Positions 20,744 through 30,867 of a stretch of DNA of 64,000 nucleotides are shown piece by piece. The notes under the pieces were generated by a model, which ran no database searches, was not told where the DNA came from, and worked only from the letters and a program-made list of their open reading frames with translations. Both the position numbers and the translations under genes were made by a program. Every line of letters starts with the position of its first letter. The first letter of the stretch is position 1. The stretch is from Stenotrophomonas rhizophila (GTDB taxonomy: Bacteria > Pseudomonadota > Gammaproteobacteria > Xanthomonadales > Xanthomonadaceae): positions 1,795,501 to 1,859,500 of the forward strand of contig NZ_CP016294.1 in assembly GCF_001704155.1 (NCBI RefSeq), given 5' to 3'.

Positions 20744-21235
20744 ATGAACAACACCATGCGTGCCATGTTGATCGCGTCGTTCGCGCTGGCGTTCACCGCC
20801 TGCAAGAAGGAAGAAGCCGCACCGGTCGCCGATGCCCAGCAGGCGCTCGTCGCCCCGGCCAAGGATGACGATGCGGGCTGGAAGAAGTACCTGCAGTCCG
20901 TCGCCGTGCAGAACATGGGCAACATCACCAACAGCCCGTTCCTGTACTACCTGTCCCCGGAATCGGATCCGGAGTTCCAGGCCAAGTACGACCGCCAGGT
21001 CGAGAGCGCCACCGCTGCGGTCGCCCGTGGCGTGCAGCCGGGCAACATGCTGGCCTTCGGTTCGTCCGCCTCGGGCAAGATGGCCGACATGATCCAGGCC
21101 GTGTTCAAGGACGTGTCCGCCGACTCGATGAAGGGTGTGCGCGTGGTGTTCATCGGCCAGGCGGCCGACAACGCCCGCGTCCAGTCGATCGTCCAGCCGA
21201 CCGGCGCCGAGTACATCTTCGTCGAAGCCAAGTAA
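20744..21235 (+). CDS. Predicted lipoprotein, unknown function
   Basis: 163-aa protein with a signal peptide ending FTACKKEEAA; the Cys near residue 20 is the likely lipidation site. The mature part begins acidic (PVADAQQALVAPAKDDD). It then forms a compact domain ending in VRVVFIGQAADNARVQSIVQPTGAEYIFVEAK, an alternating beta-alpha pattern. A good ribosome site (GAGGGAGA) precedes ATG 20744. No family recognised beyond a conserved Xanthomonadaceae hypothetical. It is probably monocistronic, since a GC hairpin cluster follows. Confidence 0.75.
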   Translation: MNNTMRAMLIASFALAFTACKKEEAAPVADAQQALVAPAKDDDAGWKKYLQSVAVQNMGNITNSPFLYYLSPESDPEFQAKYDRQVESATAAVARGVQPGNMLAFGSSASGKMADMIQAVFKDVSADSMKGVRVVFIGQAADNARVQSIVQPTGAEYIFVEAK

Positions 21236-21272
21236 GCCGTGCCATGGCGGCCGCGCACGTGTGCGCGGCCCG

Positions 21273-21334
21273 GGCGGCGTCCTTCGTGGACGCCGCCGTT
21301 GACCGGCCCGCGCAGCTGCGCAGGCCGGTTTTCC
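21273..21334 (+). terminator. Hairpin cluster and probable terminator
   Basis: A stem GGCGGCGTCC / GGACGCCGCC at 21273-21297 is followed by ACCGGCC / GGCCGGT at 21302-21329, which encloses the palindrome GCGCAGCTGCGC and ends in TTTTCC. It separates the lipoprotein gene from the ferredoxin gene. Confidence 0.6.
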
Positions 21335-21362
21335 TCTGCCGGCACTGGCGTGGAGTAACGCC

Positions 21363-21644
21363 ATGTCGCTGAAAATCAATGAGCTCTGCGTCAACTGTGA
21401 CGTATGCGAGCCCGCCTGTCCCAACCAGGCCATCTCGATGGGTGAAACCATCTACGTGATCGACCCTGCACGCTGCACCGAATGCGTGGGGCATTTCGAC
21501 GAACCGCAATGCGTGGTCGTCTGCCCGGTGGAATGCATCGATCCCGATCCGGACATTCCTGAAACCCAGGAAGCGCTGCTGGCCAAGCTGCATGGGCTCC
21601 AGCGCGATCATCCCGAACTCTATGTGGAGTCTGCGCCCGAATGA
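21363..21644 (+). CDS. yfhL: YfhL-type 2[4Fe-4S] ferredoxin
   Basis: Small electron carrier, 93 aa. Cluster motifs are CVNCDVCEPACP near residues 9-20 and CTECVGHFDEPQCVVVCP near 39-56. The second has the long insertion C-x2-C-x(8)-C-x3-C typical of the YfhL/Alv family of low-potential ferredoxins, rather than regular C-x2-C-x2-C. The ggt start overlaps its stop by 4 nt, an unusual partner for a ferredoxin. Confidence 0.9.
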   Translation: MSLKINELCVNCDVCEPACPNQAISMGETIYVIDPARCTECVGHFDEPQCVVVCPVECIDPDPDIPETQEALLAKLHGLQRDHPELYVESAPE

Positions 21645-23386
21645 ACACCCCCTCCCGTCGCTGGTTGCTGCTGCTCCTGCTGTGGACACCGGCCCTGTGG
21701 GCCGCCGAGCCTGCGCCGCAGGCCACGCTGGCCGCGCATCCTGAAGGCGCCGCCATCGCCAGTGGCCATCACCTGGCCACCGAAGCGGGCATGGAGATCC
21801 TGGCCAAGGGCGGCAACGCGTTTGACGCCGCAGTAGCGGTGTCGTCCACCCTGGCAGTGGTCGAACCGATCAGCTCCGGCCTGGGTGGCGGTGGCTTCTT
21901 CCTGCTGCACGATGCGAAAACCGGCAAGGATGTGATGCTGGACGCGCGCGAGACCGCACCGGCCGCCGCGACCCCCGAAGCATTCCTGGACAGGAAGGGC
22001 GAGCTGGACCGCGACCGGTCGGTGAACGGGCCGTGGTCGGCCGGCATTCCCGGCCTGCCGGCGGCGCTGGTGGAGCTGTCGGCCAAGCACGGCAAGCTGC
22101 CGCTGCAGGCGTCGCTGGCCCCGGCGATCCGCATCGCCCGCGAGGGTTTCCCGGTGTATGCGCGCATGGCCAAGGGCTATGCCTCGCGCCGTGAAGTGAT
22201 GGAGCGCTACCCCGGCACGCGCGAGGTGTACCTGCGCAATGGCAAGCCGATCGCCGAAGGTGATGTGTTCAAGCAGCCGGAGCTGGCGCAGACGCTGGAG
22301 CGCCTGGCCGCAGGCGGGTTCGATGGCTTCTACAAGGGCCAGACCGGCAAGCTCCTGCTGGCCGGCGTGAAGCAGGCCGGTGGCAAGTGGACGGCCGACG
22401 AGCTGGCCGGCTACCGGGTCAAGCAGCGCGAACCGATCGTGTTCAATTACCGCGACTGGAAGATCACCACCGCCTCGCCGCCGTCGTCCGGTGGCATCGC
22501 ACTGGCCTCGATGCTGCAGATCCTGGAAGGGTGGGACCTGAAGGCGATGGATCCGGCCCACCGTACCCACCTGGTGGTGGAATCGATGCGCCGCGCGTTC
22601 CGTGACCGCACCTTCTTCCTGGGCGATCCGGACTTCGTGCAGATTCCGCAGAAAGTGCTGACCAGCCGCGACTACGCCCAGGGCCTGCGCGCCACCATCC
22701 ACCCGGAAAAGGCCACCCCCAGCGACCTGCTGTCGGGCAACCCGACCCCGCTGGAAGACGACGAGACCACCCACTTCTCGATCATCGACCAGCAGGGCAA
22801 CCGCGTGGGCGCCACCCAGACCGTGAACCTGCTGTACGGCTCGGGCCTGATTCCGTCGGGCACCGGCGTGCTGCTCAACAACGAAATGGACGACTTCGCG
22901 CTCAAGCCGGGCACGCCCAACGCGTTCGGCGTGATGGGGTATGCGGCCAACGCGCCCAAGCCGGGCAAGCGCATGCTCAGCTCGATGACCCCGACCTTCA
23001 TGGAATCGGCCGACAAGGTCGTGGTGCTCGGCACCCCGGGCGGCAGCCGCATCATCACCATGGTGCTGCTGGGCGTGCTGGGCTACGACGATGGCCTCGA
23101 CGCCCAGCAGGTTGCGGCGTTGCCGCGCTTCCACCACCAGTGGCTGCCGGACGTGATCGAGGCTGAAACCGGTGCGTTCGATGCGGGCACCATCCAGCAG
23201 CTGCAGGCGATGGGCCACAAGATCGACCTGCCCGGCGACAGCGCCGAAGGCGGGCGCGGCTCCAGCCATGTGTGGGGCAACCTGCAGACGGTGGAGTGGA
23301 ACCGCCGCAGCAACCAGCTCAGCGTGGGCAGCGACCCGCGCAACCCGGTCGGTTCGGGAGCCGTCGCTCCTGCGGCGGCACGGTAA
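21641..23386 (+). CDS. ggt: Gamma-glutamyltranspeptidase
   Basis: Periplasmic enzyme cleaving glutathione and other gamma-glutamyl compounds. 581 aa with a hydrophobic N-terminal signal peptide (about residues 6-21). The autoprocessing/catalytic threonine lies in DDETTHFSI (T376 starts the small subunit). SSGLGGGGF near 78-86 and the late PGGSRIITM loop support the family. Start ATG overlaps the ferredoxin stop (ATGA). A strong terminator follows at 23392. Confidence 0.95.
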   Translation: MNTPSRRWLLLLLLWTPALWAAEPAPQATLAAHPEGAAIASGHHLATEAGMEILAKGGNAFDAAVAVSSTLAVVEPISSGLGGGGFFLLHDAKTGKDVMLDARETAPAAATPEAFLDRKGELDRDRSVNGPWSAGIPGLPAALVELSAKHGKLPLQASLAPAIRIAREGFPVYARMAKGYASRREVMERYPGTREVYLRNGKPIAEGDVFKQPELAQTLERLAAGGFDGFYKGQTGKLLLAGVKQAGGKWTADELAGYRVKQREPIVFNYRDWKITTASPPSSGGIALASMLQILEGWDLKAMDPAHRTHLVVESMRRAFRDRTFFLGDPDFVQIPQKVLTSRDYAQGLRATIHPEKATPSDLLSGNPTPLEDDETTHFSIIDQQGNRVGATQTVNLLYGSGLIPSGTGVLLNNEMDDFALKPGTPNAFGVMGYAANAPKPGKRMLSSMTPTFMESADKVVVLGTPGGSRIITMVLLGVLGYDDGLDAQQVAALPRFHHQWLPDVIEAETGAFDAGTIQQLQAMGHKIDLPGDSAEGGRGSSHVWGNLQTVEWNRRSNQLSVGSDPRNPVGSGAVAPAAAR

Positions 23387-23391
23387 ACCAG

Positions 23392-23415
23392 AAACCCCGC
23401 CACGGCGGGGTTTTT
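23392..23415 (+). terminator. Rho-independent terminator after ggt
   Basis: Stem AAACCCCGC / GCGGGGTTT around CACG, followed by a run of T residues (TTTTT from 23411). Classic form. Confidence 0.9.
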
Positions 23416-23465
23416 CATGCCGGCGGATAGCGAATTATTAACGCAGCCCGCCGGATAATTTACCG

Positions 23466-24353
<888 letters not shown>

Positions 24354-24364
24354 CGGCGCGCGGA

Positions 24365-25000
24365 TCAACCGGCCACGCGGGTCCCGAAGATGCGGTCACC
24401 GGCATCGCCCAAGCCCGGCAGGATGTAGCCCTTCTCGTTGAGCCGCGCATCGATCGCGGCAGTGAAGATCTCCACATCGGGGTGCGCCGCCTGCACGGCC
24501 GCGATGCCTTCCGGCGCGGCCACCAGGAAAATCCCCTTGATCCGCCGCGCCCCGGCGCGCTTGAGCATGTCGATGGTGGCGATCAGGGTGCCGCCAGTGG
24601 CCAGCATCGGGTCCAGGATCAGCGCATCGCGCTCTTCCAGGCGGCCGGTGAGGCGCTCGAAATAGGGCACCGGCTGCAGGGTTTCCTCATCACGCTGCAG
24701 GCCGACCACGCTGACCCGCGCCGCCGGAATCAGCGACAGCACGCCGCTGAGCATGCCCAGCCCGGCGCGCAGGATCGGTACCACGGTGATTTTCGCGCCC
24801 GCGATGCGCTGCACGGTCACCGGGCCGGCCCAGCCGGAAAGGGTGTGCGCTTCGGTGTCCAGGTCGGCGGTGGCCTCGTAGGCCAGCAGGCCGCCCAGTT
24901 CGTTGGCCAGCTCGCGGAAGTCCTTGGTGCTCAGGGACGCATCGCGCATCAGGCCGATCTTGTGCTGCACCAGCGGGTGGCGAACTTCGACGATTTTCAT
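24365..25000 (-). CDS. upp: Uracil phosphoribosyltransferase
   Basis: Salvages uracil to UMP using PRPP. 211 aa, full length, with [10 protein letters not shown] (about residues 75-84), the PRPP loop [12 protein letters not shown] (about 128-139) and a C-terminal [13 protein letters not shown] uracil-binding motif. ATG 25000 ([10 protein letters not shown]) matches the family start; the frame is open further upstream. Divergent from the TonB-dependent receptor gene. Confidence 0.96.
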   Translation of the reverse strand: MKIVEVRHPLVQHKIGLMRDASLSTKDFRELANELGGLLAYEATADLDTEAHTLSGWAGPVTVQRIAGAKITVVPILRAGLGMLSGVLSLIPAARVSVVGLQRDEETLQPVPYFERLTGRLEERDALILDPMLATGGTLIATIDMLKRAGARRIKGIFLVAAPEGIAAVQAAHPDVEIFTAAIDARLNEKGYILPGLGDAGDRIFGTRVAG

Positions 25001-25157
25001 GGGAATGCCAACAAAACGGGGAGAACGCCATTTTGCCGCACCGGTGCCATGGCCGGCCATAGCCCGCCCCCGAGCGTCACAATCGCCACCGGTGTCACGT
25101 TCATGCAACCTCCCGGACATACCGTGCTGACCCAACCTTTACACCGTTGGGGAAGCC

Positions 25158-27707
25158 GTGCAGAACAAATCGCCGTTGGGGCTGGCCATCAGCCTGTCGT
25201 TGCTGGTCCTGTCCACCGCGCCTGCCGTGGCCGCCGCGAGCGGGGAGCTCGCCGGCGCTGCCGCAGCCACCGAGCTGGACCGGGTGGAAGTGCGCCCGCA
25301 GCTGGAATCGCAGACCCGCGCGGTCGACCTCAAGCGCAGCAGCGATGCCATCCAGGACGCGGTATCGTCCGATGCCATGGGCGTCTACCCGGACAAGAAC
25401 GTGGCCGAATCGCTGCAGCGCCTGCCCGGCGTCAGCGTGACCCGCGACCAGGGTGAGGGCCGTTTCGTGGTGGTGCGGGGCCTGGATGCCAACCTCAACA
25501 GCGTCAGCATCGACGGCGTCGCCGTGGGCACGCCGGAAGACTCCAGCCGCGCCGCACCGCTGGACGTGATCCCCTCCGACTCGACCGAACGCCTGCGCGT
25601 GGTCAAGTCGCCGACCCCGGACATGCCGGGCGATGCCATCGGCGGCGCGATCCTGGTCGAGTCCGCCTCGGCGTTCGACCGCGACGGGCGCAGCCTGCGC
25701 GGCAAGATCGAAGCCAGCCACCAGGAGCTGTCCGGGCACACCAGCCCCAAGGCCGCGTTCAATTACAGCGAAGTGTTCGCCGATACCTTCGGCGTGGCGC
25801 TGGGCGTGAACTACCAGAACCGCAGGTTCGAGTCCGACAACAGCGAAGTCGAGTACGGCGAATTCGACGGCGGCAGCGAAGACGAGCTGTTCGCCAACAG
25901 CCTGCAGCACCGCAAGTATGAGATCGAGCGCAAGCGCATCGGCGCCAACCTCAATTTCGACTGGCGCCCCAGCGAAGACAGCCAGTACTACCTGCGCACC
26001 CTGTACAGCCAGTTCGACGACGCCGAAACCCGCCAGCGCACCATTTTCAACTTCGGCGATGGCGAGGTCACCGCGCTGGGCAACAACCAGTTCCGGGTCG
26101 ACGACCTGCCGGCCGATGCGATCCAGAAGCGCATGCGCTACCGCACCAAGAAGGAAAACACCTTCGCCGCCAGCCTGGGCGGCGAGAACCGCCTGACCAA
26201 CGCCGTGCTGGATTACAAGGTTGGTTACACCCGTACCGAAGAACGCGTCAACGACGAGATGGAAGCGCGCTTCGAGTACAACGGCGATGACCTGGCCGCC
26301 ACCGTGGACCAGAACAGCGGCATCCCGCGCTACACGCTCAGCGATGCCAACTGGATGGACAACGGCAACTACGACTTCGACCGTTTCGTGGTCTCGCCCA
26401 AGCGCGTGGACGACAAGGAGCACAGCGCCCAGGTCAACATCCGCTTCGACGGCGACAACAGCAGTTACAAGTTCGGCCTGCTGGGCCGCTGGCGCGACCG
26501 CGACGTGGACACCGACGAGCGCGAACTGCGCGTGGGTCCGGACGTGGCGTTGTCCGACTGGACCACCACCACGCCCGACCATCGTGGCGGCAGCCTCGGC
26601 CAGGGCATGAGCTCGGATGCGATGCGTCGCTACTGGGCCCGGTTCGGCAGCCAGTACAGTGCCCGCCCGCAGGATGTCGGCGCCAATGCGATGACCTCGC
26701 TGGAAGAGGATTACACGGCCAGCGAAGACATCTTCGCCAGCTATGCCATGGGCACCTGGGACGTCGGCAACCTGCGCATCATCGGCGGCGTGCGCGTGGA
26801 AAACACCCAGTTCCAGGCCACCGGCAACCAGGTGGACGTGGCCGCCAACGGCCGCAGCTACACCGTGACCCCGCTCAGCGCCGACCGCAGCTACACCAAC
26901 GTGCTGCCCGGCCTGCACCTGCGTTACGACGCCGGCAGCGACTGGGTGCTGCGTGCAGCCGCCAACAAGACCGTGTCGCGCCCGTCGTTCGGCGACATCG
27001 CCCCGCGCATCGGCTACAACCGCGGCGACGAGGAAGTGCGGCTGGGCAACCCGGAACTGGATCCGTACGAATCCAGCAACGTGGACCTGTCGTTCGAGCG
27101 CTACATCGGCAGCACCGGCATCCTCTCGCTGGGCCTGTTCCATAAATCCATCGACGGCTACATCGTCAACACCGTCAGCGACAGCGATCCCGAATACCCC
27201 GGCTTCGACGTCACCCGCGTGATCAACGGCGACAAGGCCAAGGTCTACGGCGCCGAGTTCAACTGGCAGCAGCAGCTCAGCTTCCTGCCCGCCGGCTGGG
27301 ATGGCCTGCTGGTCGGTGCCAGCGGCACCTGGTTGGACACCGATTTCGACCCGGGCCTGGATGGCCGTGCCGACGAGGACTTCACCCTGCCGCGTGCCTC
27401 CAAGCACGTGTACAGCGCACACCTGGGTTACGAGAAGGCCGGCTTCAGCACCCGCCTTGCCGCCGTCTACCGCAGCGAGTACCTGGATACGCTGGGCGAC
27501 AGCCGCGCTTACGACATCTTCGTGGCCCCCAATACCCAGCTCGATTTCAGCCTGGACTACAAGATCACCGAGAACGTAAGCGTGTACCTGGAAGCGCAGA
27601 ACCTGCTCGACAAGCCGCTGGAGCTCTACCAGGGCGTGCGTTCGCGCACCCTGCAGAACGAAGAATACGGCCGCACCTACGCGCTCGGCCTGAAGGTGGC
27701 CCTGTGA
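25158..27707 (+). CDS. TonB-dependent receptor, phosphate-scavenging operon
   Basis: Outer-membrane beta-barrel transporter, 849 aa, GTG start (the only in-frame start after the upstream stop, with GGGGAAG ahead). A signal peptide of about 25 residues is followed by a plug domain containing DKNVAESLQRLPGVSV and VVVRGLDANLNSVSIDGV. A barrel of about 650 residues then ends in GRTYALGLKVAL. The next gene, a phytase-like lipoprotein, starts in its stop codon (TGATG). Two phosphatase-type genes follow. I infer uptake of a phosphorylated organic such as phytate or its products. No FecI/FecR-type signalling extension is visible. Confidence 0.9.
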   Translation: MQNKSPLGLAISLSLLVLSTAPAVAAASGELAGAAAATELDRVEVRPQLESQTRAVDLKRSSDAIQDAVSSDAMGVYPDKNVAESLQRLPGVSVTRDQGEGRFVVVRGLDANLNSVSIDGVAVGTPEDSSRAAPLDVIPSDSTERLRVVKSPTPDMPGDAIGGAILVESASAFDRDGRSLRGKIEASHQELSGHTSPKAAFNYSEVFADTFGVALGVNYQNRRFESDNSEVEYGEFDGGSEDELFANSLQHRKYEIERKRIGANLNFDWRPSEDSQYYLRTLYSQFDDAETRQRTIFNFGDGEVTALGNNQFRVDDLPADAIQKRMRYRTKKENTFAASLGGENRLTNAVLDYKVGYTRTEERVNDEMEARFEYNGDDLAATVDQNSGIPRYTLSDANWMDNGNYDFDRFVVSPKRVDDKEHSAQVNIRFDGDNSSYKFGLLGRWRDRDVDTDERELRVGPDVALSDWTTTTPDHRGGSLGQGMSSDAMRRYWARFGSQYSARPQDVGANAMTSLEEDYTASEDIFASYAMGTWDVGNLRIIGGVRVENTQFQATGNQVDVAANGRSYTVTPLSADRSYTNVLPGLHLRYDAGSDWVLRAAANKTVSRPSFGDIAPRIGYNRGDEEVRLGNPELDPYESSNVDLSFERYIGSTGILSLGLFHKSIDGYIVNTVSDSDPEYPGFDVTRVINGDKAKVYGAEFNWQQQLSFLPAGWDGLLVGASGTWLDTDFDPGLDGRADEDFTLPRASKHVYSAHLGYEKAGFSTRLAAVYRSEYLDTLGDSRAYDIFVAPNTQLDFSLDYKITENVSVYLEAQNLLDKPLELYQGVRSRTLQNEEYGRTYALGLKVAL

Positions 27708-28828
27708 TGCGCGCACGTCCCGTATTGGGCCTGCTCGCGCTGGCCGTGCTGGCTGGCTGCAAACCGGCCGTCACTCCGGCACCGGCGGCATCGAACGCAC
27801 CGGCAGCAGACCCGGCGGCGGCGACTACCGGGCGCTCGGTGGCCACCGTGGCCGAAGCGTTCCTCACCCCGATGACCCCGGCCGACAACATCGATTCGCC
27901 GGCCAGCTGGACCTCGCCGGAAGGGCAAGCGTGGCTGATTGCCACGGCCAAGGCCACTGACAAGCTGGTGGTCTATGACGGCCAGACCGGCGCGCACCTG
28001 CGCGATGTCGGCAGCACCGGCACCGCGCCGGGCCAGTTCGTCCGCCCCAACGGCATCGCCGTGGTCGATGACCTGGTGCTGATCGTGGAGCGCGACAACC
28101 ACCGCGTGCAGGTGCTGCAGCTGCCGTCATTCACCCCGCTGGGGACGTTCGCGGCCGATGACCTGCGCAAGCCGTATGGACTGTGGGTCAACAAGCAGGC
28201 CAGCGGCTACGACGTGTACGTGACCGATTCCTACGATGCCGGCGAAGATGCGCAGGGCAACGACGTGCTGCCGCCGCTGGCCGAACTGGACAAGCGCGTG
28301 CGTCGTTACGCACTGCAGGTGGCGGACGGCAAGGCGCAGGCCAGCCTGGTCGGCAGCATCGGCGACACCAGCGAGAAGGGCGCCCTGCGCGTGGTTGAAT
28401 CGATCTGGGGCGATCCGGCCAACGACCGCCTGCTGATCGCCGAAGAAGACGAAACCTATGCCAGCGAAATCAAGGTGTACTCGCTGCAAGGGAAATTCAG
28501 CGGCACCACCTTCGGCCGCGATGCGTTCAAGGCCCAGGCCGAAGGCGTGATGCTGCGCACCTGCGGCAAGGACGGCTGGTGGATCACCACCGAACAGGGC
28601 AAGGATCGCAGCGTGTTCCACCTGTTCGACCGCCACACGCTGAAGCATGTCGGCGCGTTCCAGGGCAACACGGTGGCCAATACCGACGGCATCTGGCTGG
28701 ACCAGGCCGCCTCGCCGCGCTTCCCGCACGGCGCGCTGTATGCCGTGCATGACGACCAGGGCGTGGTCGCGTTCGACTGGGCCAGCGTGGCCAAACAGCT
28801 GTCGCTGCCGCTGGAGTGTGCAAAGTGA
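27707..28828 (+). CDS. Phytase-like beta-propeller lipoprotein
   Basis: 373-aa lipoprotein (lipobox VLAGC, Cys near residue 18) with an Ala/Pro linker, then about 320 residues of repeated blade-like strands. The opening DNIDSPASW, ATDKLVVYDGQTG and the RPNGIAVVDDLVLIVERDNHRVQV blade resemble the beta-propeller phytase family (COG4247). The canonical DDPAIW motif is altered, so activity is not assured. It would release phosphate from phytate at the periplasmic face or cell surface. Coupled to the receptor upstream and overlapping the phosphatase downstream. Confidence 0.7.
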   Translation: MRARPVLGLLALAVLAGCKPAVTPAPAASNAPAADPAAATTGRSVATVAEAFLTPMTPADNIDSPASWTSPEGQAWLIATAKATDKLVVYDGQTGAHLRDVGSTGTAPGQFVRPNGIAVVDDLVLIVERDNHRVQVLQLPSFTPLGTFAADDLRKPYGLWVNKQASGYDVYVTDSYDAGEDAQGNDVLPPLAELDKRVRRYALQVADGKAQASLVGSIGDTSEKGALRVVESIWGDPANDRLLIAEEDETYASEIKVYSLQGKFSGTTFGRDAFKAQAEGVMLRTCGKDGWWITTEQGKDRSVFHLFDRHTLKHVGAFQGNTVANTDGIWLDQAASPRFPHGALYAVHDDQGVVAFDWASVAKQLSLPLECAK

Positions 28829-30204
28829 GCGGTATCCATGCATGCGCCCGCGCGCTCGCGGTAGTGCTGCTGCTGGGCAGCGCGTCCAGCTGGGCCAGGC
28901 CGGAGGGCAAGGCCGAACCGAACACCCAGGTGCCGGCCGGCAACCGGCATTACGCGGCGACCGGCTTCCCGGACCGCATCGTGGCATCGCCGGCGCAGGA
29001 CGCATCGCGCGGCTTCGCCGTGGCGTGGCGTACCGATACCAGCGTCAGCACGCCGCTGCTGGAATGGGTGGTTGCCGGCGACTCGCCCGATGTCGGCACG
29101 CCCCGGCGCGTTACCGCCGTGACCACGGCGCTGGACACCGAACTGGGCCCTTCGCACCATCACCGTGCCGACGTCGCTGGCCTGGCGCCGGATACGCTGT
29201 ACCTGTGGCGGGTGCAGGGCAACGGCACCTGGAGCGCCTGGAACCAGCTGCGCACCGCCGGGCGCGCCGACCAGCCACTGACCCTGCTGTACTTCGGCGA
29301 CACCCAGAACAAGAACGTCAGCCACGTCTCGCGCGTGCTGCGTGCCGGCATCAAGGCCGCACCGGACGCGCGCCTGACCCTGTTTGCCGGTGACCTGGTA
29401 AGTGGCGGTGACGGCGTGGACGACAGCGAGTGGGGCGAGTGGTTCGCTGCCGCCGGCTGGCTGCCGCAGGAAACCGCAGTGGCACCGGCGATCGGCAACC
29501 ATGAGTACTTCGAGGAATTCGAAGACACCCCGCAGGAACGCCGCGTGCTGGGCCGGCACTGGCCGGTGACCTTCGCCCTGCCGCGCAACGGCGTGGATGC
29601 CGCGTCCACCAGCACCTACTGGTTCGACTACCAGGGCGTTCGCATCGCCGTGCTGGACGGCACCTCGGCGCTGGACCTGGGCACGGCCCAGGCGCAGGCG
29701 GCGTGGCTGGACAAGGTGCTGGCGGACAACCCGCAGCCGTGGAGCATCGTGCTGCTGCACCAGCCGTTCTATTCGCCGCGCGAGGGCCGCGAGAACGCCG
29801 AGCTGCGTGACGTGCTGCTGCCGGTGGTGCGCCGCCACAACGTGGACCTGGTGCTGCAGGGCCACGACCACACCTACGGGCGCCGTGGCGAAGGCCAGGC
29901 GGCCACGCCGCAGTACGTGGTGACCGTGGCCGGCCCCAAGCAGTACCGGCTGTCCGACGAAGCGCGCGCGACGATGGCGCCGGTCGGTGAGGACACCCAG
30001 CTGTACCAGGTGCTCACGATCGATCCACGGCACCTGCGCTATGAAGCCCGTACGGTCACCGGCCGCCTGTACGACGGCTTCGAACTCAACCGCGAGGCCG
30101 ACGGCAGCAAGCGCAAGACCGAACTCACCGAGGGCCGCATCGCCCCCCGCGACTGCACGCGCACCCAGACCCTGAAGGGTCGTGCCGACCGCTGCTGGGA
30201 ATAA
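28825..30204 (+). CDS. Purple-acid-phosphatase-like metallophosphoesterase
   Basis: 459-aa exported protein with a signal peptide (about residues 1-24) and an N-terminal fibronectin-like PAP domain (about 45-140). The calcineurin-like metal motifs appear in order: YFGDTQ, FAGDLVSGG, GNHEY, LLHQPFY and QGHDHTYGR. Together these define a purple-acid-phosphatase-type enzyme that hydrolyses phosphomonoesters in the periplasm. GTG 28825 is preferred (GGAG 8 bases before it); GTG 28816 is in frame. It overlaps the phytase-like gene and is followed by the exported pyrophosphatase 9 bases later. Confidence 0.85.
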   Translation: MSGIHACARALAVVLLLGSASSWARPEGKAEPNTQVPAGNRHYAATGFPDRIVASPAQDASRGFAVAWRTDTSVSTPLLEWVVAGDSPDVGTPRRVTAVTTALDTELGPSHHHRADVAGLAPDTLYLWRVQGNGTWSAWNQLRTAGRADQPLTLLYFGDTQNKNVSHVSRVLRAGIKAAPDARLTLFAGDLVSGGDGVDDSEWGEWFAAAGWLPQETAVAPAIGNHEYFEEFEDTPQERRVLGRHWPVTFALPRNGVDAASTSTYWFDYQGVRIAVLDGTSALDLGTAQAQAAWLDKVLADNPQPWSIVLLHQPFYSPREGRENAELRDVLLPVVRRHNVDLVLQGHDHTYGRRGEGQAATPQYVVTVAGPKQYRLSDEARATMAPVGEDTQLYQVLTIDPRHLRYEARTVTGRLYDGFELNREADGSKRKTELTEGRIAPRDCTRTQTLKGRADRCWE

Positions 30205-30212
30205 GGACTGCC

Positions 30213-30848
30213 ATGAACCCGCAACCCAAGCTTGCCCTGATCGCCCTGGCCGCCGCACTGCTGCTGCTCACCGGCGCCAGCCTCGCCAGCAACGCGGTGC
30301 TGCACCCCTTTCTGGCCGCCCAGCCGAAGGAAGCGCCGGAGGAAGCCAACCTGGCCGTGGAAATCCCGGCCGGCAGCTTCACCAAGTACGAAATCAAGGA
30401 AGACGGCCTGGTCCACGTCGACCGCTTCCAGTCGATGCCGGTTGCGTACCCGGCCAACTACGGCTCCATGCCGCGCACCCTGGCCGGCGACAACGACCCG
30501 CTGGATGCACTGGTGTTGACCCGCGAACTGCTGCACCCCGGCGTGATCGTGCGCTTCCGCCCGATCGGCTACCTGAAGATGGTCGACAAAGGCGAGCACG
30601 ATGAAAAGGTGATCGGCGTGCCGACCGACAAGATCGACCCGACCTACGCCAACATCCGCGACCTGCAGGACCTGCCGCTGATCGAACGCCAGCGCATCGA
30701 AGCGTTTTTCCGCGTCTACAAGGACCTGCCCGAAGGTCGCAATCCGGTGGAACTCAGCGGCTGGGGCAACGCGGCCGAAGCGAAGGTGCTGATCCGCGAA
30801 TCAATGCAGCGCTTCGACGCGCAGCAGCGCCGCGCCAAGGGCGATTGA
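30213..30848 (+). CDS. Exported family I inorganic pyrophosphatase
   Basis: 211-aa protein with an N-terminal hydrophobic segment (about residues 7-25: signal peptide or anchor), then a soluble family I pyrophosphatase domain. Seen: KYEI near 60, the active-site signature DNDPLDALV (consensus D-x-D-P-x-D) and DPTYANIRDL-type helices. Cytoplasmic Ppa proteins lack such a leader, so this copy probably acts in the periplasm and completes phosphate release in the operon. Confidence 0.88.
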   Translation: MNPQPKLALIALAAALLLLTGASLASNAVLHPFLAAQPKEAPEEANLAVEIPAGSFTKYEIKEDGLVHVDRFQSMPVAYPANYGSMPRTLAGDNDPLDALVLTRELLHPGVIVRFRPIGYLKMVDKGEHDEKVIGVPTDKIDPTYANIRDLQDLPLIERQRIEAFFRVYKDLPEGRNPVELSGWGNAAEAKVLIRESMQRFDAQQRRAKGD

Positions 30849-30867
30849 GCCTCAGCACCGCGCGGGC

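Noticed and set aside
25101..27716. Minus-strand frame of 871 codons opposite the TonB-dependent receptor
   Set aside because: Mirror frame of the receptor gene with no recognisable domain; the real minus-strand gene nearby is upp.
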